A stretch of DNA of 46,064 nucleotides from JAIXWP01 sp964428835. Its GTDB lineage: Bacteria > Bacteroidota > Bacteroidia > Flavobacteriales_D > Sanyastnellaceae. The stretch lies in the NCBI GenBank assembly GCA_964428835.1, contig CAYRZQ010000033.1:1-46064 (forward strand). The letters are read 5' to 3'. Of this stretch, positions 32,211 to 40,691 are shown piece by piece. The stretch's first letter is position 1, and the number at the start of each line of letters is the position of its first letter. The translations under genes were made by a program, and so were the position numbers. The notes below the pieces were generated by a model that did not search any database, had not been told where the DNA came from, and worked only from the letters and a program-made list of their open reading frames with translations.

Positions 32211-33623
32211 TCAGTTATTAAAATTCAACTCATATAAAAAATAATCTTCATTGGAGTAAATGAGCTTAAATGGAAGAGGCTGCTCATGTCGATGCTTATT
32301 GACCACTAGAAACTTACCACCTGAATCAAAAACCCTCCTTAAGTAATTGGTATCCAATAATTTAGGCGAAGCACATACCCAGCCTTTGCGGTGAGTCAAG
32401 TACAATTCCTGAGGATTGCCTTCGCCATTGGTGACGATTAAATCGCCTTTAGGAATGAATCTATCAGCCAATTGCTCCAGTTGAAGCTTATATAAATTGT
32501 GCTTGTGAATTCTGAAATCATGAATTTGATTCGCCAGTCCTTCCACGACCACAGCGAAGGCCAACACCCAAACAAACTTAACATTGGAAATTGATCTTAT
32601 GAAGTGTGCGCCCAGTGCCGCAAACAGAGGCGACAATGGAATCATATAGTAATGCTGAAACACAAAGTGCCTACCGGATTTTGCCGCATACACAGCAAAA
32701 GTCAAGAGCACTACAAAGGTCAACAGAATTGCGGTCTTGTCCTTTCTTTTGAAGATTAATACTATACCACCAAGTGCCAAAAAAGTGGCTACGTAGCTCA
32801 TAGTGACGTTGAAATAAAACAGACTTGCCACCTTAGAAGGATTTGCAAAAATCACATCCAAACCATCAGAAAAACTCTCTCCCGAATTGTACCAAACGCC
32901 ACTTTCACTGGAAATCTTGACATTCCAGACAAAATACCAAAGTGCAGCAGCCACAAGAGGTACAGCTGAAAAAATTAAGATAGAGATCCTCTCCTTTATT
33001 GATGCGACTTTAAAGAATAAGAACACAATCATAACCGATAAAATCACCGATGCAGAAATCTTAACCAGGATGGCTAGTGTGGATAAGAAGAGGTAAAACA
33101 AAAGGAGATAAAACTTCTTCTGGTCGAAATATTTTAAAGCAAAAAACAGAGCTCCCAAGGAAAGAGAAATAGAGGCTACATCCGGCATGAACTTTCTTGA
33201 AAATGCAAACCAAACCGAAGTCGCCAGAAATAGCAACGCTATGAAAGCCTCATCTTTATCGCGCCATCTCTTTACGAGAAGATAAAACCACCACAATCCA
33301 AATGAGCCGATAATCAAGGATATCAGACGACCATACCAATGATCATATCCAAATATGTCTGCAATTAAAGCAAACAGATAATTTAGAATTGGAAATTCCA
33401 TCCCAACTATTCCCGAGCTAGCGGATTCACCTACCCCAATGTCATCGATCATTGGGTGAAAAAAATCCGTTTTGTCTTCATGATAATTACGAGCTACCAT
33501 CAAGCCCGTTACCTGACGCCAATTGTGATTTACCTCCAGCGGTGGATGCTGGATTCCATACAGCCTAATCAAAAAGAAAAAAGCAATGACGATAACAGCG
33601 CGATATTTCACAATGAGACTCAT
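32211..33623 (-). CDS. GT-C type membrane glycosyltransferase-like protein
   Basis: 470 aa, about ten or more hydrophobic helices. The first periplasmic loop (IQHPPLEVNHNWRQVTG) has the acidic residue expected for the catalytic loop of PMT/ArnT-like GT-C enzymes, which move sugars from polyprenyl-phosphate carriers. A soluble C-terminal tail (from about 385) contains FIPKGDLIVTNGEGNPQ and LYLTHRKGWVC. The acceptor and donor are unknown. The start overlaps the AlkD-like stop by 4 nt (ATGA at 33623), so the two are co-transcribed. The rpmG promoter lies just downstream. Confidence 0.7.
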   Translation of the reverse strand: MSLIVKYRAVIVIAFFFLIRLYGIQHPPLEVNHNWRQVTGLMVARNYHEDKTDFFHPMIDDIGVGESASSGIVGMEFPILNYLFALIADIFGYDHWYGRLISLIIGSFGLWWFYLLVKRWRDKDEAFIALLFLATSVWFAFSRKFMPDVASISLSLGALFFALKYFDQKKFYLLLFYLFLSTLAILVKISASVILSVMIVFLFFKVASIKERISILIFSAVPLVAAALWYFVWNVKISSESGVWYNSGESFSDGLDVIFANPSKVASLFYFNVTMSYVATFLALGGIVLIFKRKDKTAILLTFVVLLTFAVYAAKSGRHFVFQHYYMIPLSPLFAALGAHFIRSISNVKFVWVLAFAVVVEGLANQIHDFRIHKHNLYKLQLEQLADRFIPKGDLIVTNGEGNPQELYLTHRKGWVCASPKLLDTNYLRRVFDSGGKFLVVNKHRHEQPLPFKLIYSNEDYFLYELNFNN

Positions 33624-34321
33624 GATAAATGTTTCAAAGCCTCTCGAACAGTTAATCCTGAAAATTCATTGGTGGAAACAAAATTTTTCACAAACCTCGG
33701 ATCCTCATGAGCGTATTGACGCAATGCCCAGCCCATTGCCTTGCGAATAAAAAATTCCTTCGAATCTTGATGCTGCAATATGGATTTGATTAACAAATCA
33801 AGATCGGTTTCTTTTTTATAGAATATCTGAAAAATAATTGCGGAGCGATTCAGCCACATATTGTCTGATAAAATCCAACGATCAATGATGCTTTCCTTTT
33901 GATCAGGAAACTCCTTAAAGTATTTAGCCGCCAAATGAGACGCTAAAAAATCTACCGTATCCCACCATGATTTTTCTGTGATCAACCACTCTATTAGCTT
34001 AATGCTTTCTTTGTCTTTATAGATCTTCTTCTTCTCGGCATATTCCATGGCAAAATAATGAAATTCGCGATAGGGCTTTTGCCAAAGAGATTTAACCAAT
34101 TCCGTGGAATCGATTTCTTTATCCATAATGACTTCTTTGAGAAGAGATTTAGAAATAGCTGTTCTGATGGGCTTTTTAATTCCCAAAAAAGGACTAATCC
34201 CTTTCATGTAAGCCTCCATCTTCAAGGCCTCTACTTGATTGGAATGTTGCTCGAAAATTGAAACCAATGACTTTAAAGCCTTGTGCTTGTCCATTTCGCT
34301 AAAATAAGGTTTCCCCCACAT
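33620..34321 (-). CDS. DNA alkylation repair protein, AlkD-like
   Basis: 233 aa all-helical HEAT-repeat-like DNA glycosylase of the AlkD family, which removes bulky alkylated bases. Signatures are YMKGISPFLGIKKPIR, the WWDTVDFLAS motif carrying the catalytic-site aspartate, MWLNRSAI and FFIRKAMGWALRQYA. The annotated ATG at 34321 gives MWGKPYFSEMDKHKALKS; a start at the second Met (34294) is equally plausible. It is cytoplasmic. It is divergent from ftsK across a 107-nt gap and coupled to the GT-C gene downstream. Confidence 0.87.
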   Translation of the reverse strand: MWGKPYFSEMDKHKALKSLVSIFEQHSNQVEALKMEAYMKGISPFLGIKKPIRTAISKSLLKEVIMDKEIDSTELVKSLWQKPYREFHYFAMEYAEKKKIYKDKESIKLIEWLITEKSWWDTVDFLASHLAAKYFKEFPDQKESIIDRWILSDNMWLNRSAIIFQIFYKKETDLDLLIKSILQHQDSKEFFIRKAMGWALRQYAHEDPRFVKNFVSTNEFSGLTVREALKHLS

Positions 34322-34373
34322 CGTTTTGTTGATAATAGAAAATGATATGAAGTGAGGAGTGTTGGTGAAAATC

Positions 34374-34381
34374 TACTTTTG
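34374..34381 (+). promoter_or_regulatory. Putative minus-7 box of ftsK
   Basis: TACTTTTG fits TAnnTTTG and lies 47 nt before the ftsK GTG start, in the divergent gap with the AlkD-like gene. A TTG exists only 9 nt upstream, too close for the minus-33 element. Confidence 0.4.
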
Positions 34382-34428
34382 TTCGTGGAAAAAAGTGTGT
34401 ATCCGTAATTTAAGAAGATAACCGAAGC

Positions 34429-37311
34429 GTGGCAGAGAAGTCAAAAAAATCCAGTTCATCCAATAGCAGTTTGAAGTCATTTCTGCAAGATCCGCGCGTA
34501 AAAAAAATAGGTGGATTCCTATTATTATCATTTTCCATTTACCTATTCTTAGCTTGCTTGTCCTATGTATTTACAGGTGGACATGATCAACATCTTATTT
34601 TGGGAAATACAAATGCCGAGTCATTCTCCGAACAAGAACCTTATCGCAACTGGATGGGTAAAGCCGGTGCGCATTTAGCGCACTTCTTTATGTTCAAATA
34701 CCTTGGCGTAGGAGCTTTCTTTATCGCTTTCATGTGTTTTTTATATGGGGTAAAAATTGCTTTCCAAAAAGCTCTATTACCACTTTTCAAAAGTTTGCGT
34801 CTCTCCATTTTGGGAGTGATGTACTTTCCTCTCTTAATCGGTTTCTTCTTTCATAATCGCGTTGATGGCTTTGACAGAAAAATTGAAATTACCTGCAACG
34901 ACCGCTTTGTTGGAGGCTACGGGCACTTTGCGACAGAATACACCACCTTCAATCTTGGATGGTGGGGCACATTGATGCTGCTACTTGTAGTGGCCCTCGC
35001 TTACATGATTTTTAACCACAATCATAAAGTGGAGGCCGCATTTAGCCGTGTTGGTGAATGGATGAAGAGAGATGAGCGGGAAGGGGAAGGAGAACAAGAA
35101 CAAGAACAAGAACAGGAACGAGAACAAGAACGAGAACAAGAACGAGAACAAGAACGAGAACAAGAACGAGAACGAGAACAAGGGAATAGGGAACAGGGGA
35201 ACCCCGTTGGGGCGCAGCAAGGAACAAGGAACAAGGAAGAAGATTCAGAATTCGGAATTCAGAATTCAGAATTGAAAATTCCGAATTCAGAATCCGAAAG
35301 CCAGAATTCCAGTACCCCAACATATAGAACCATTACTAATAGTTTTCGCGAAGACCGTCCGGCGCCCATTACTGTGAACATTACACCGGATGAAGAGGAC
35401 TCTGACGAGTTAGCGCCAGAGCCGTACCTCATCTCCCGCCCCGCCCCCCCCACTGATATCCCTACTCCTACTCCTACTCCTACTCCTACCCCTATTCATT
35501 CTCATTCTGATTCTCATTCTAATTCCGATACTCTCTCCATCACTCCAACCCCTACTCCTACTCCTACTCCTACTCCTTCCCCATCCCCCGATTCTTTTTC
35601 AATAAAATTCGAATTTCCCGAAGCATCTGTTAGTTCAACAGAACCCGAAGAACCAGAGTTCGACGACTTTATTCCTGAAGTTAAAAATGAAAACGCCCCC
35701 GTCATCAAACTAGCAGGTATGGAGGTGGAGGCACCGAAAGAGGAAGATGTACTAAGCGAAGAAGATCTGGAAAGCAAACTCAAGGAATTTGGTCCATACG
35801 ACCCAAAATTGGACCTCAGTCGCTACGAACTACCGCCCATCGACTTGCTCAAACCTCACGGTTCGGGCGTACCTCAAATCAATAAAGAGGAACTCGAGGC
35901 AAATAAGAATAAAATTGTAGAAACGCTCAATCACTATAAGATTGAGATTGATAAAATCAAAGCCACCATTGGCCCAACCGTTACCTTGTACGAAATCGTG
36001 CCCGCTCCTGGCGTCCGCATTTCCAAAATCAAAAACCTGGAGGATGACATCGCCTTAAGTTTGGCAGCGCTGGGTATTCGTATCATTGCTCCAATACCAG
36101 GTAAAGGAACAATAGGTATTGAAGTACCAAACTCCAGACCTGATGTGGTATCAATGCAATCACTCATCAAGAGCGATAAATTCCAAAACTCCGACATGGA
36201 TCTCCCCGTTGTTTTGGGAAAAACAATTTCGAATGAAAACTTCGTAGCAGATCTTGCCAAGATGCCTCACCTACTGATGGCAGGTGCTACGGGTCAAGGT
36301 AAATCAGTAGGACTGAATGCAATTCTTGTTTCTCTTCTTTATAAAAAACATCCATCTCAAATCAAATTTGTATTGGTGGACCCTAAAAAGGTGGAATTGA
36401 CCCTATTTAATAAAATAGAACGTCACTTTCTGGCTAAACTTCCAGACTCCGAAGAAGCTATTATCACCGATACAAGCAAAGTGGTTCGGACTCTGAATTC
36501 TCTTTGTATTGAAATGGACGATCGATACGAGCTGCTCAAAATAGCTCAGTGTAGAAATATTAAGGAATATAACGCGAAGTTTATTGCACGTAGGTTGAAC
36601 CCAGAAAATGGTCATCGCTACTTGCCATACATTGTACTGGTCGTGGATGAGTTTGCCGATCTCATCATGACTGCAGGCCGTGAAGTAGAGACTCCAATTG
36701 CCCGTCTGGCGCAGCTTGCCCGAGCCATAGGAATCCACTTAATTATTGCAACCCAGCGCCCTTCTGTAAACATCATCACAGGTACAATTAAGGCAAACTT
36801 CCCCGCGCGAATAGCTTTCCGTGTGACAAGCAAAATAGATTCACGCACCATTCTGGATGCTGGTGGTGCAGACCAATTGATTGGTCGTGGCGATATGCTC
36901 TATTCAACAGGTAATGATCTCATTCGTATTCAATGCGGATTTGTGGATACTCCAGAAGTTGAAGAAATCACTGAATTCATCGGAGCGCAACAAGGATATC
37001 CGAGTGCATTTATTCTCCCAGAAGTCCCAGACGAAAATGGCGGTGGAGAGGCTATGTCGTTTTCAGAAGATGAACGCGACTCACTTTTCGAAGAAGCTGC
37101 ACGTATCGTAGTAATGACGCAACAAGGCTCTGCCTCGATGTTGCAACGAAAACTAAAACTTGGCTATAACCGCGCTGGAAGATTGGTTGACCAACTGGAA
37201 GCGGCTGGTATCATCGGACCCTTTGAAGGCAGCAAGGCCCGCAAGGTGCTCATAAGCGACGAGGTCAGTCTGGACCAATTTCTTAAAAACATGAATAACC
37301 CTGGATATTAA
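34429..37311 (+). CDS. ftsK: DNA translocase FtsK
   Basis: Membrane-anchored ATPase that pumps DNA toward dif during cell division. It is 960 aa from a GTG start, the only start that fits the membrane domain. Four N-terminal helices (about 27-50, 85-110, 120-140, 176-197) are followed by a low-complexity linker (about 205-400). Alpha/beta motor domains carry Walker A GATGQGKS (619-626) and Walker B IVLVVDEFADLIM. The C-terminal gamma winged helix includes GSASMLQRKLKLGYNRAGRLVD. The linker is odd: it is built from tandem hexa- and heptanucleotide repeats that give E-Q-E-R, NSE-type and T-P runs. The frame stays open through all of them. lolA follows. Confidence 0.97.
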   Translation: MAEKSKKSSSSNSSLKSFLQDPRVKKIGGFLLLSFSIYLFLACLSYVFTGGHDQHLILGNTNAESFSEQEPYRNWMGKAGAHLAHFFMFKYLGVGAFFIAFMCFLYGVKIAFQKALLPLFKSLRLSILGVMYFPLLIGFFFHNRVDGFDRKIEITCNDRFVGGYGHFATEYTTFNLGWWGTLMLLLVVALAYMIFNHNHKVEAAFSRVGEWMKRDEREGEGEQEQEQEQEREQEREQEREQEREQEREREQGNREQGNPVGAQQGTRNKEEDSEFGIQNSELKIPNSESESQNSSTPTYRTITNSFREDRPAPITVNITPDEEDSDELAPEPYLISRPAPPTDIPTPTPTPTPTPIHSHSDSHSNSDTLSITPTPTPTPTPTPSPSPDSFSIKFEFPEASVSSTEPEEPEFDDFIPEVKNENAPVIKLAGMEVEAPKEEDVLSEEDLESKLKEFGPYDPKLDLSRYELPPIDLLKPHGSGVPQINKEELEANKNKIVETLNHYKIEIDKIKATIGPTVTLYEIVPAPGVRISKIKNLEDDIALSLAALGIRIIAPIPGKGTIGIEVPNSRPDVVSMQSLIKSDKFQNSDMDLPVVLGKTISNENFVADLAKMPHLLMAGATGQGKSVGLNAILVSLLYKKHPSQIKFVLVDPKKVELTLFNKIERHFLAKLPDSEEAIITDTSKVVRTLNSLCIEMDDRYELLKIAQCRNIKEYNAKFIARRLNPENGHRYLPYIVLVVDEFADLIMTAGREVETPIARLAQLARAIGIHLIIATQRPSVNIITGTIKANFPARIAFRVTSKIDSRTILDAGGADQLIGRGDMLYSTGNDLIRIQCGFVDTPEVEEITEFIGAQQGYPSAFILPEVPDENGGGEAMSFSEDERDSLFEEAARIVVMTQQGSASMLQRKLKLGYNRAGRLVDQLEAAGIIGPFEGSKARKVLISDEVSLDQFLKNMNNPGY
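35092..35181 (+). repeat. Hexanucleotide array in ftsK (GAACAA/GAACGA)
   Basis: Fifteen tandem 6-bp units (90 bp) of GAACAA, GAACGA or a close variant, with a higher-order 12-bp alternation in the middle. They encode the E-Q-E-R run of the FtsK linker. Being a multiple of three, copy-number change would leave the frame intact. Confidence 0.93.
35182..35310 (+). repeat. Heptanucleotide arrays in ftsK (GGGAACA, GGAACAA and GAATTCA families)
   Basis: Three blocks of 7-bp units lie in the coding sequence: GGGAATA/GGGAACA/GGGGAAC (35182-35202), GGAACAA x2 plus GGAAGAA (35221-35241), and ten units of GAATTCA and variants (35241-35310). Three units make 21 nt, so the last block encodes a seven-residue repeat, seen as DSEFGIQ, NSELKIP, NSESESQ, NSS. 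The unit family GAATTNN recurs between lolA and hemF. Confidence 0.85.
35461..35586 (+). repeat. Hexanucleotide-phased array in ftsK (CCTACT and CATTCT)
   Basis: Twenty-one consecutive 6-bp positions: four CCTACT, degenerate CATTCT/GATTCT units, then four more CCTACT. They encode the two T-P runs and the intervening S-H-S-D run of the FtsK linker. Confidence 0.85.
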
Positions 37312-37339
37312 TTATCAAGGGATTTTAATCTGAAACGTA

Positions 37340-37347
37340 TAACTTTG
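37340..37347 (+). promoter_or_regulatory. Putative minus-7 box of lolA
   Basis: TAACTTTG matches TAnnTTTG and lies 59 nt before the lolA ATG, in the 95-nt gap after ftsK. The minus-33 element is not recognisable. Confidence 0.5.
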
Positions 37348-37406
37348 CAGTCCTGTTTGTTTTTGGAACAGTTATTGAAAATCCGCGGAACAAGAATTTT
37401 TACAAA

Positions 37407-38057
37407 ATGAAAAAGTTTACGTTTTTACTCAGTGCAGCCCTAGTTATTGCAGCCAATATTGCTTCTGCACAAACTTCGAAAGAGATATTAGATAAGCTCT
37501 CTGCTAAAGCCAAAGGTTGGAAATCTATTTCCGCAGACTTCACATCGACGCTTAAGGATGCCAAAGCAAACGTCAACCAAAAGCAGGAAGGCAGTATCAA
37601 AATCAAGGGAAACAAATATCACTTGAACCTTTCACAATACACAGTGATATCAGATGGTACAACTGTTTGGAGTTATGACAAAAAAAGTAACTCTTGTACC
37701 ATAGATAATTTAGAAGATGTAAAAGATGGTGCCTTCGACCCATCAGAGATGTTTACCATTTGGGAAAAAGATTTTAAGCATGAAATGAAAAATACCAATG
37801 CCACTGTTGATGGCGAGGCATGTTATGAAATCAATTTGTATCCAAATCAACCTAAAAACAAGCCCTATCACACCATTGTGATGTATATTTCTAAATCAAA
37901 GTTGGAGGCCAACAAGATCGTCGTTAAGACTCGCGAAAACGCAGAAATATCCTATAAGGTAAAAAATTTCAAGACTAACACAGAACACCCTGACACCGAG
38001 TTCAAATTCAACAAAGCATCCTATCCTGGTGTAGATGTAGTGGATAATAGAATTTAG
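37407..38057 (+). CDS. lolA: Outer-membrane lipoprotein carrier protein LolA
   Basis: Periplasmic chaperone that ferries lipoproteins from the inner to the outer membrane. 216 aa with a signal peptide (1-21, cleaving after IASAQ). The mature half-barrel shows KAKGWKSISADFTSTLKDAKAN, QEGSIKIKGNKYHLNL, GTTVWSYDKKSNSCTIDN and YHTIVMYISKSKLEANKIVVK, the usual LolA order. The order ftsK-lolA is common in Bacteroidota. It has its own possible promoter. The stop is 1 nt before a heptanucleotide array that runs to the hemF stop. Several lipoproteins in this window would be clients. Confidence 0.93.
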   Translation: MKKFTFLLSAALVIAANIASAQTSKEILDKLSAKAKGWKSISADFTSTLKDAKANVNQKQEGSIKIKGNKYHLNLSQYTVISDGTTVWSYDKKSNSCTIDNLEDVKDGAFDPSEMFTIWEKDFKHEMKNTNATVDGEACYEINLYPNQPKNKPYHTIVMYISKSKLEANKIVVKTRENAEISYKVKNFKTNTEHPDTEFKFNKASYPGVDVVDNRI

Positions 38058-38058
38058 A

Positions 38059-38114
38059 GATTGGAAGTTGGAAGTTGGAGGTTGGAAATTGGAGATTGGA
38101 GATTGGCGATTGGA
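38059..38114 (+). repeat. Heptanucleotide array 1, eight units of RRTTGGA
   Basis: Eight contiguous 7-bp units (56 bp): GATTGGA, AGTTGGA x2, GGTTGGA, AATTGGA, GATTGGA, GATTGGC, GATTGGA. It begins 1 nt after the lolA stop. Confidence 0.93.
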
Positions 38115-38120
38115 TGATGC

Positions 38121-38176
38121 GAATTACGAATTGCCAATTCCGAATTATGAATTACGAATTACGAATTCTGAATTAT
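38121..38176 (+). repeat. Heptanucleotide array 2, eight units of GAATTAC, covering the hemF stop
   Basis: Eight contiguous 7-bp units (56 bp): GAATTAC, GAATTGC, CAATTCC, GAATTAT, GAATTAC x2, GAATTCT, GAATTAT. It lies 6 nt after array 1. The hemF stop codon (38159-38161, minus strand) and its last codons fall in units 6-8, so the array reaches into coding sequence. Confidence 0.93.
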
Positions 38177-39064
38177 CCAATCCATGCCTTTGGTTAATTT
38201 TTTCAGCGTATCATGCTCTTGGCTTCCCTCCTCTGGTTGGTGATTGTAAATCCATGATGCATGTTCGGGAAGACTCATTAGAATTGATTCAATGCGCCCG
38301 CCTGTTTCTAATCCGAAACGCGTGCCTCTGTCATAGACTAAATTAAACTCGACATAGCGACCTCTGCGAATCAATTGCCACTGCTTTTGCCTTTCATTAA
38401 ACGACAAGGATTTGTTATTTGCAACTATGGGACGATACGCTTTCAAGAATGTATTACCCACAGCCTGCATAAATTCGAAGTAATACTCCTTTGAGTGTTT
38501 TTCGTCAGGAACTAAGTAGTCATAAAAAATGCCACCAATACCTCTCGTTTCGTTGCGGTGACCTATGAAAAAATAATTATCCGCCCATTCCTTGAATTTG
38601 TCATAGTATGTTGCATCAAATGCATCACATGTTTCTTTCATGCATTGATGAAAATAACGCGCCTGCTCTTGGTTGACATAGATGGGTGTCAAATCAATAC
38701 CTCCGCCAAACCAACAATCGCCCTTATCCGTTTCGAAGTACCGTACATTCATGTGTACAATCGGAACCATAGGAGAGTTGGGATGCATCACCAATGAAAC
38801 TCCTGTTGCAAAAAAACGCTTTGCCTCTGGATTGACTTTCGCACTTAAAAAAGAAGGGAGGTCACCTTCAACAGCGCTGAAGTTGACTCCTCCCTTTTCA
38901 AATACATTACCATGAGAGATCACTCTGCTAATGCCGCCTCCACCTTGATGATGCGACCAATGATCTTCTGAAAATTTTGCCTTCCCATCTTCTTGTTCAA
39001 GACCTTCACAAATAGCTTTTTGTAAAGATTTTAAGTAAGAAGTAATCTCCTCTCGTGTGACCAT
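38159..39064 (-). CDS. hemF: Oxygen-dependent coproporphyrinogen III oxidase
   Basis: Oxidatively decarboxylates coproporphyrinogen III to protoporphyrinogen IX in haem synthesis, requiring oxygen. It is 301 aa, the normal length. Conserved stretches are HHQGGGGISRVI, FEKGGVNFSAVEG, HPNSPMVPIVHMNVRYFE, WFGGGIDLTPIY, HRNETRGIGGIFYDYL, and RRGRYVEFNLVYDRGTRFGL with GGRIESILMSLP. It is cytoplasmic. Its presence indicates an aerobic lifestyle, in line with katG. The last residues (WIIQNS) and stop are written in heptanucleotide array 2. It starts 3 nt after the permease stop on the same strand. Confidence 0.97.
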   Translation of the reverse strand: MVTREEITSYLKSLQKAICEGLEQEDGKAKFSEDHWSHHQGGGGISRVISHGNVFEKGGVNFSAVEGDLPSFLSAKVNPEAKRFFATGVSLVMHPNSPMVPIVHMNVRYFETDKGDCWFGGGIDLTPIYVNQEQARYFHQCMKETCDAFDATYYDKFKEWADNYFFIGHRNETRGIGGIFYDYLVPDEKHSKEYYFEFMQAVGNTFLKAYRPIVANNKSLSFNERQKQWQLIRRGRYVEFNLVYDRGTRFGLETGGRIESILMSLPEHASWIYNHQPEEGSQEHDTLKKLTKGMDWIIQNS

Positions 39065-39066
39065 TT

Positions 39067-40641
39067 TTACTTCTGAAGCTTACTATTTCTTAATCCGTAT
39101 GCAAAGTAAATGATGATTCCTGCTACCATCCAAAACCCTGCTACCTGCAGTGTATTGATGTCTAGAGAAACAATCATTAATCCGCAAACAAGAATACCCA
39201 AAATTGGAACTATTGGCACCAACGGTGTTTTGAATGGACGCTCTAGATCTGGGTTAGATTTTCTCAAGAGCAATACTGCCAAGCATACCAAAACGAACGC
39301 GAACAATGTTCCAAATGAAGTGAGGTCTCCAGCCACGCTGCCCGGTACGAATGCAGCGAAGGCACCTACAAATAAGAATAAAATCCAATTTGATTTATAT
39401 GGAGTTCTGTATTTTGGATGCAAGTCAGCAAAAGCTTTTGGGATCAATCCATCGTTGGACATGCTATAAAATACGCGGCTTTGTCCCATCAACATCACTA
39501 AGATTACAGAAGAGAAGCCAGCGAGAATGGCAATACTCACTCCTGTACCCAACCATTCCCAACCTGTCATATAAGTATTGATGGCATAAGCTACCGAAGC
39601 CTCTTTACCAGCAGTTTGAAACTCAGTGTAGTTTGCTACACCCGTAAGCACATAACTGAAAAGAACATACAATACAGTACACACAGCAAGCGAACCGAGG
39701 ATACCAATCGGCATATCCTTCTTTGGATTTTTTGCCTCTTGAGCAGCTGTGCTCACAGCATCAAATCCGATGAATGCGAAGAATACAATGGCTGCTCCAC
39801 CAAGTACACCTCCCCAGCCCCACTCAAAGAAACCTTCATGGCCCACAGTGCCCTCAGGAATCATATAAGGATCATGGTTCTCTGGTTTGATATATGCCCA
39901 ACCCACAGCTATGAATACGAGTACAATGGCCACTTTAATAAATACTATTATACCATTTACAATTGCTGACTCTTGTGTTCCCTTTATGAGAAGCATCGTG
40001 AGGGCAAGAAGAATAATCAAAGCAGGAGCATTCACTATTCCATCTTGAGCAGTAACAAGTGACGCCAGACTTGATGGAAGTTGCTCGTATTGACTCTCAG
40101 ATAAAACCAAAATACCATCTTTAGCACCTTTGAAGTCAGGGAAAGCAGCGGTAATCGTTGCAATGGCCTCACCGCTCACTGTGTAAAGTGTTTCAAAGGG
40201 CGAATGACACCATTCATAGGGTATGGCCCCTCCCAGCAGATTATTCAGATATTCACTCCAAGCGATGGATACCGTAGCAGCTCCAAGAGCATATTCCATA
40301 ATCAATGCCCAACCAATGATCCAAGCAACCAACTCTCCCATTGTTACATAGGCGTAGGTATAAGCACTACCCGCAATCGGAAACATGGAGGCAAACTCGG
40401 CATAACACAATCCTGCAAAAGCACAACCTATAGCAGCCACAACAAAGCTCAATGTTACTGCCGGCCCTGCTGCTTCAGCGGAAGCGGCGGCTGTTCTAAC
40501 AAATAGGCCCGCCCCGATAATGGCTCCAATACCCAGAAGTACGAGATTGGTAGCTCCCAATGTTCTTTTCAATCCTCCCTTCTCACCTTCTGTTTCATTA
40601 AGTAGAAGATTTAAAGGCTTTTTAATCCAAATATTACTCAT
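39067..40641 (-). CDS. APC-superfamily cationic amino-acid permease
   Basis: 524 aa inner-membrane transporter with about 12 or more helices. The first helix carries the APC signature TNLVLLGIGAIIGAGLFV. Further landmarks are AGSAYTYAYVTMGELVAWIIGW, FFAFIGFDAVSTAAQEAKNPKKDMPIGI (helix 6 region of the CAT family), MLMGQSRVFYSMSNDGLIPK and PYKSNWILFLFVG. These match the CAT branch that moves basic or other amino acids, probably in symport. The specificity cannot be read. It probably forms a unit with hemF (gap of 2 nt) and starts 50 nt after the protease cassette ends. Confidence 0.93.
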   Translation of the reverse strand: MSNIWIKKPLNLLLNETEGEKGGLKRTLGATNLVLLGIGAIIGAGLFVRTAAASAEAAGPAVTLSFVVAAIGCAFAGLCYAEFASMFPIAGSAYTYAYVTMGELVAWIIGWALIMEYALGAATVSIAWSEYLNNLLGGAIPYEWCHSPFETLYTVSGEAIATITAAFPDFKGAKDGILVLSESQYEQLPSSLASLVTAQDGIVNAPALIILLALTMLLIKGTQESAIVNGIIVFIKVAIVLVFIAVGWAYIKPENHDPYMIPEGTVGHEGFFEWGWGGVLGGAAIVFFAFIGFDAVSTAAQEAKNPKKDMPIGILGSLAVCTVLYVLFSYVLTGVANYTEFQTAGKEASVAYAINTYMTGWEWLGTGVSIAILAGFSSVILVMLMGQSRVFYSMSNDGLIPKAFADLHPKYRTPYKSNWILFLFVGAFAAFVPGSVAGDLTSFGTLFAFVLVCLAVLLLRKSNPDLERPFKTPLVPIVPILGILVCGLMIVSLDINTLQVAGFWMVAGIIIYFAYGLRNSKLQK

Positions 40642-40691
40642 AAGAATTGGTTAATGGTTTTGTGAAGAGTGGCAATAATAATTCAAAATCT

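Noticed and set aside
34981..35783. Minus-strand and alternative-frame open reading frames across the ftsK linker
   Set aside because: Low-complexity repeats lack stop codons in several frames; the FtsK frame is continuous with both flanking domains.
38059..38176. Possible CRISPR array
   Set aside because: The units are 7 bp, directly adjacent and without spacers; no cas gene is present.
38068..38346. 92-codon plus-strand frame between lolA and hemF
   Set aside because: It consists of the two heptanucleotide arrays read through and then antisense hemF.
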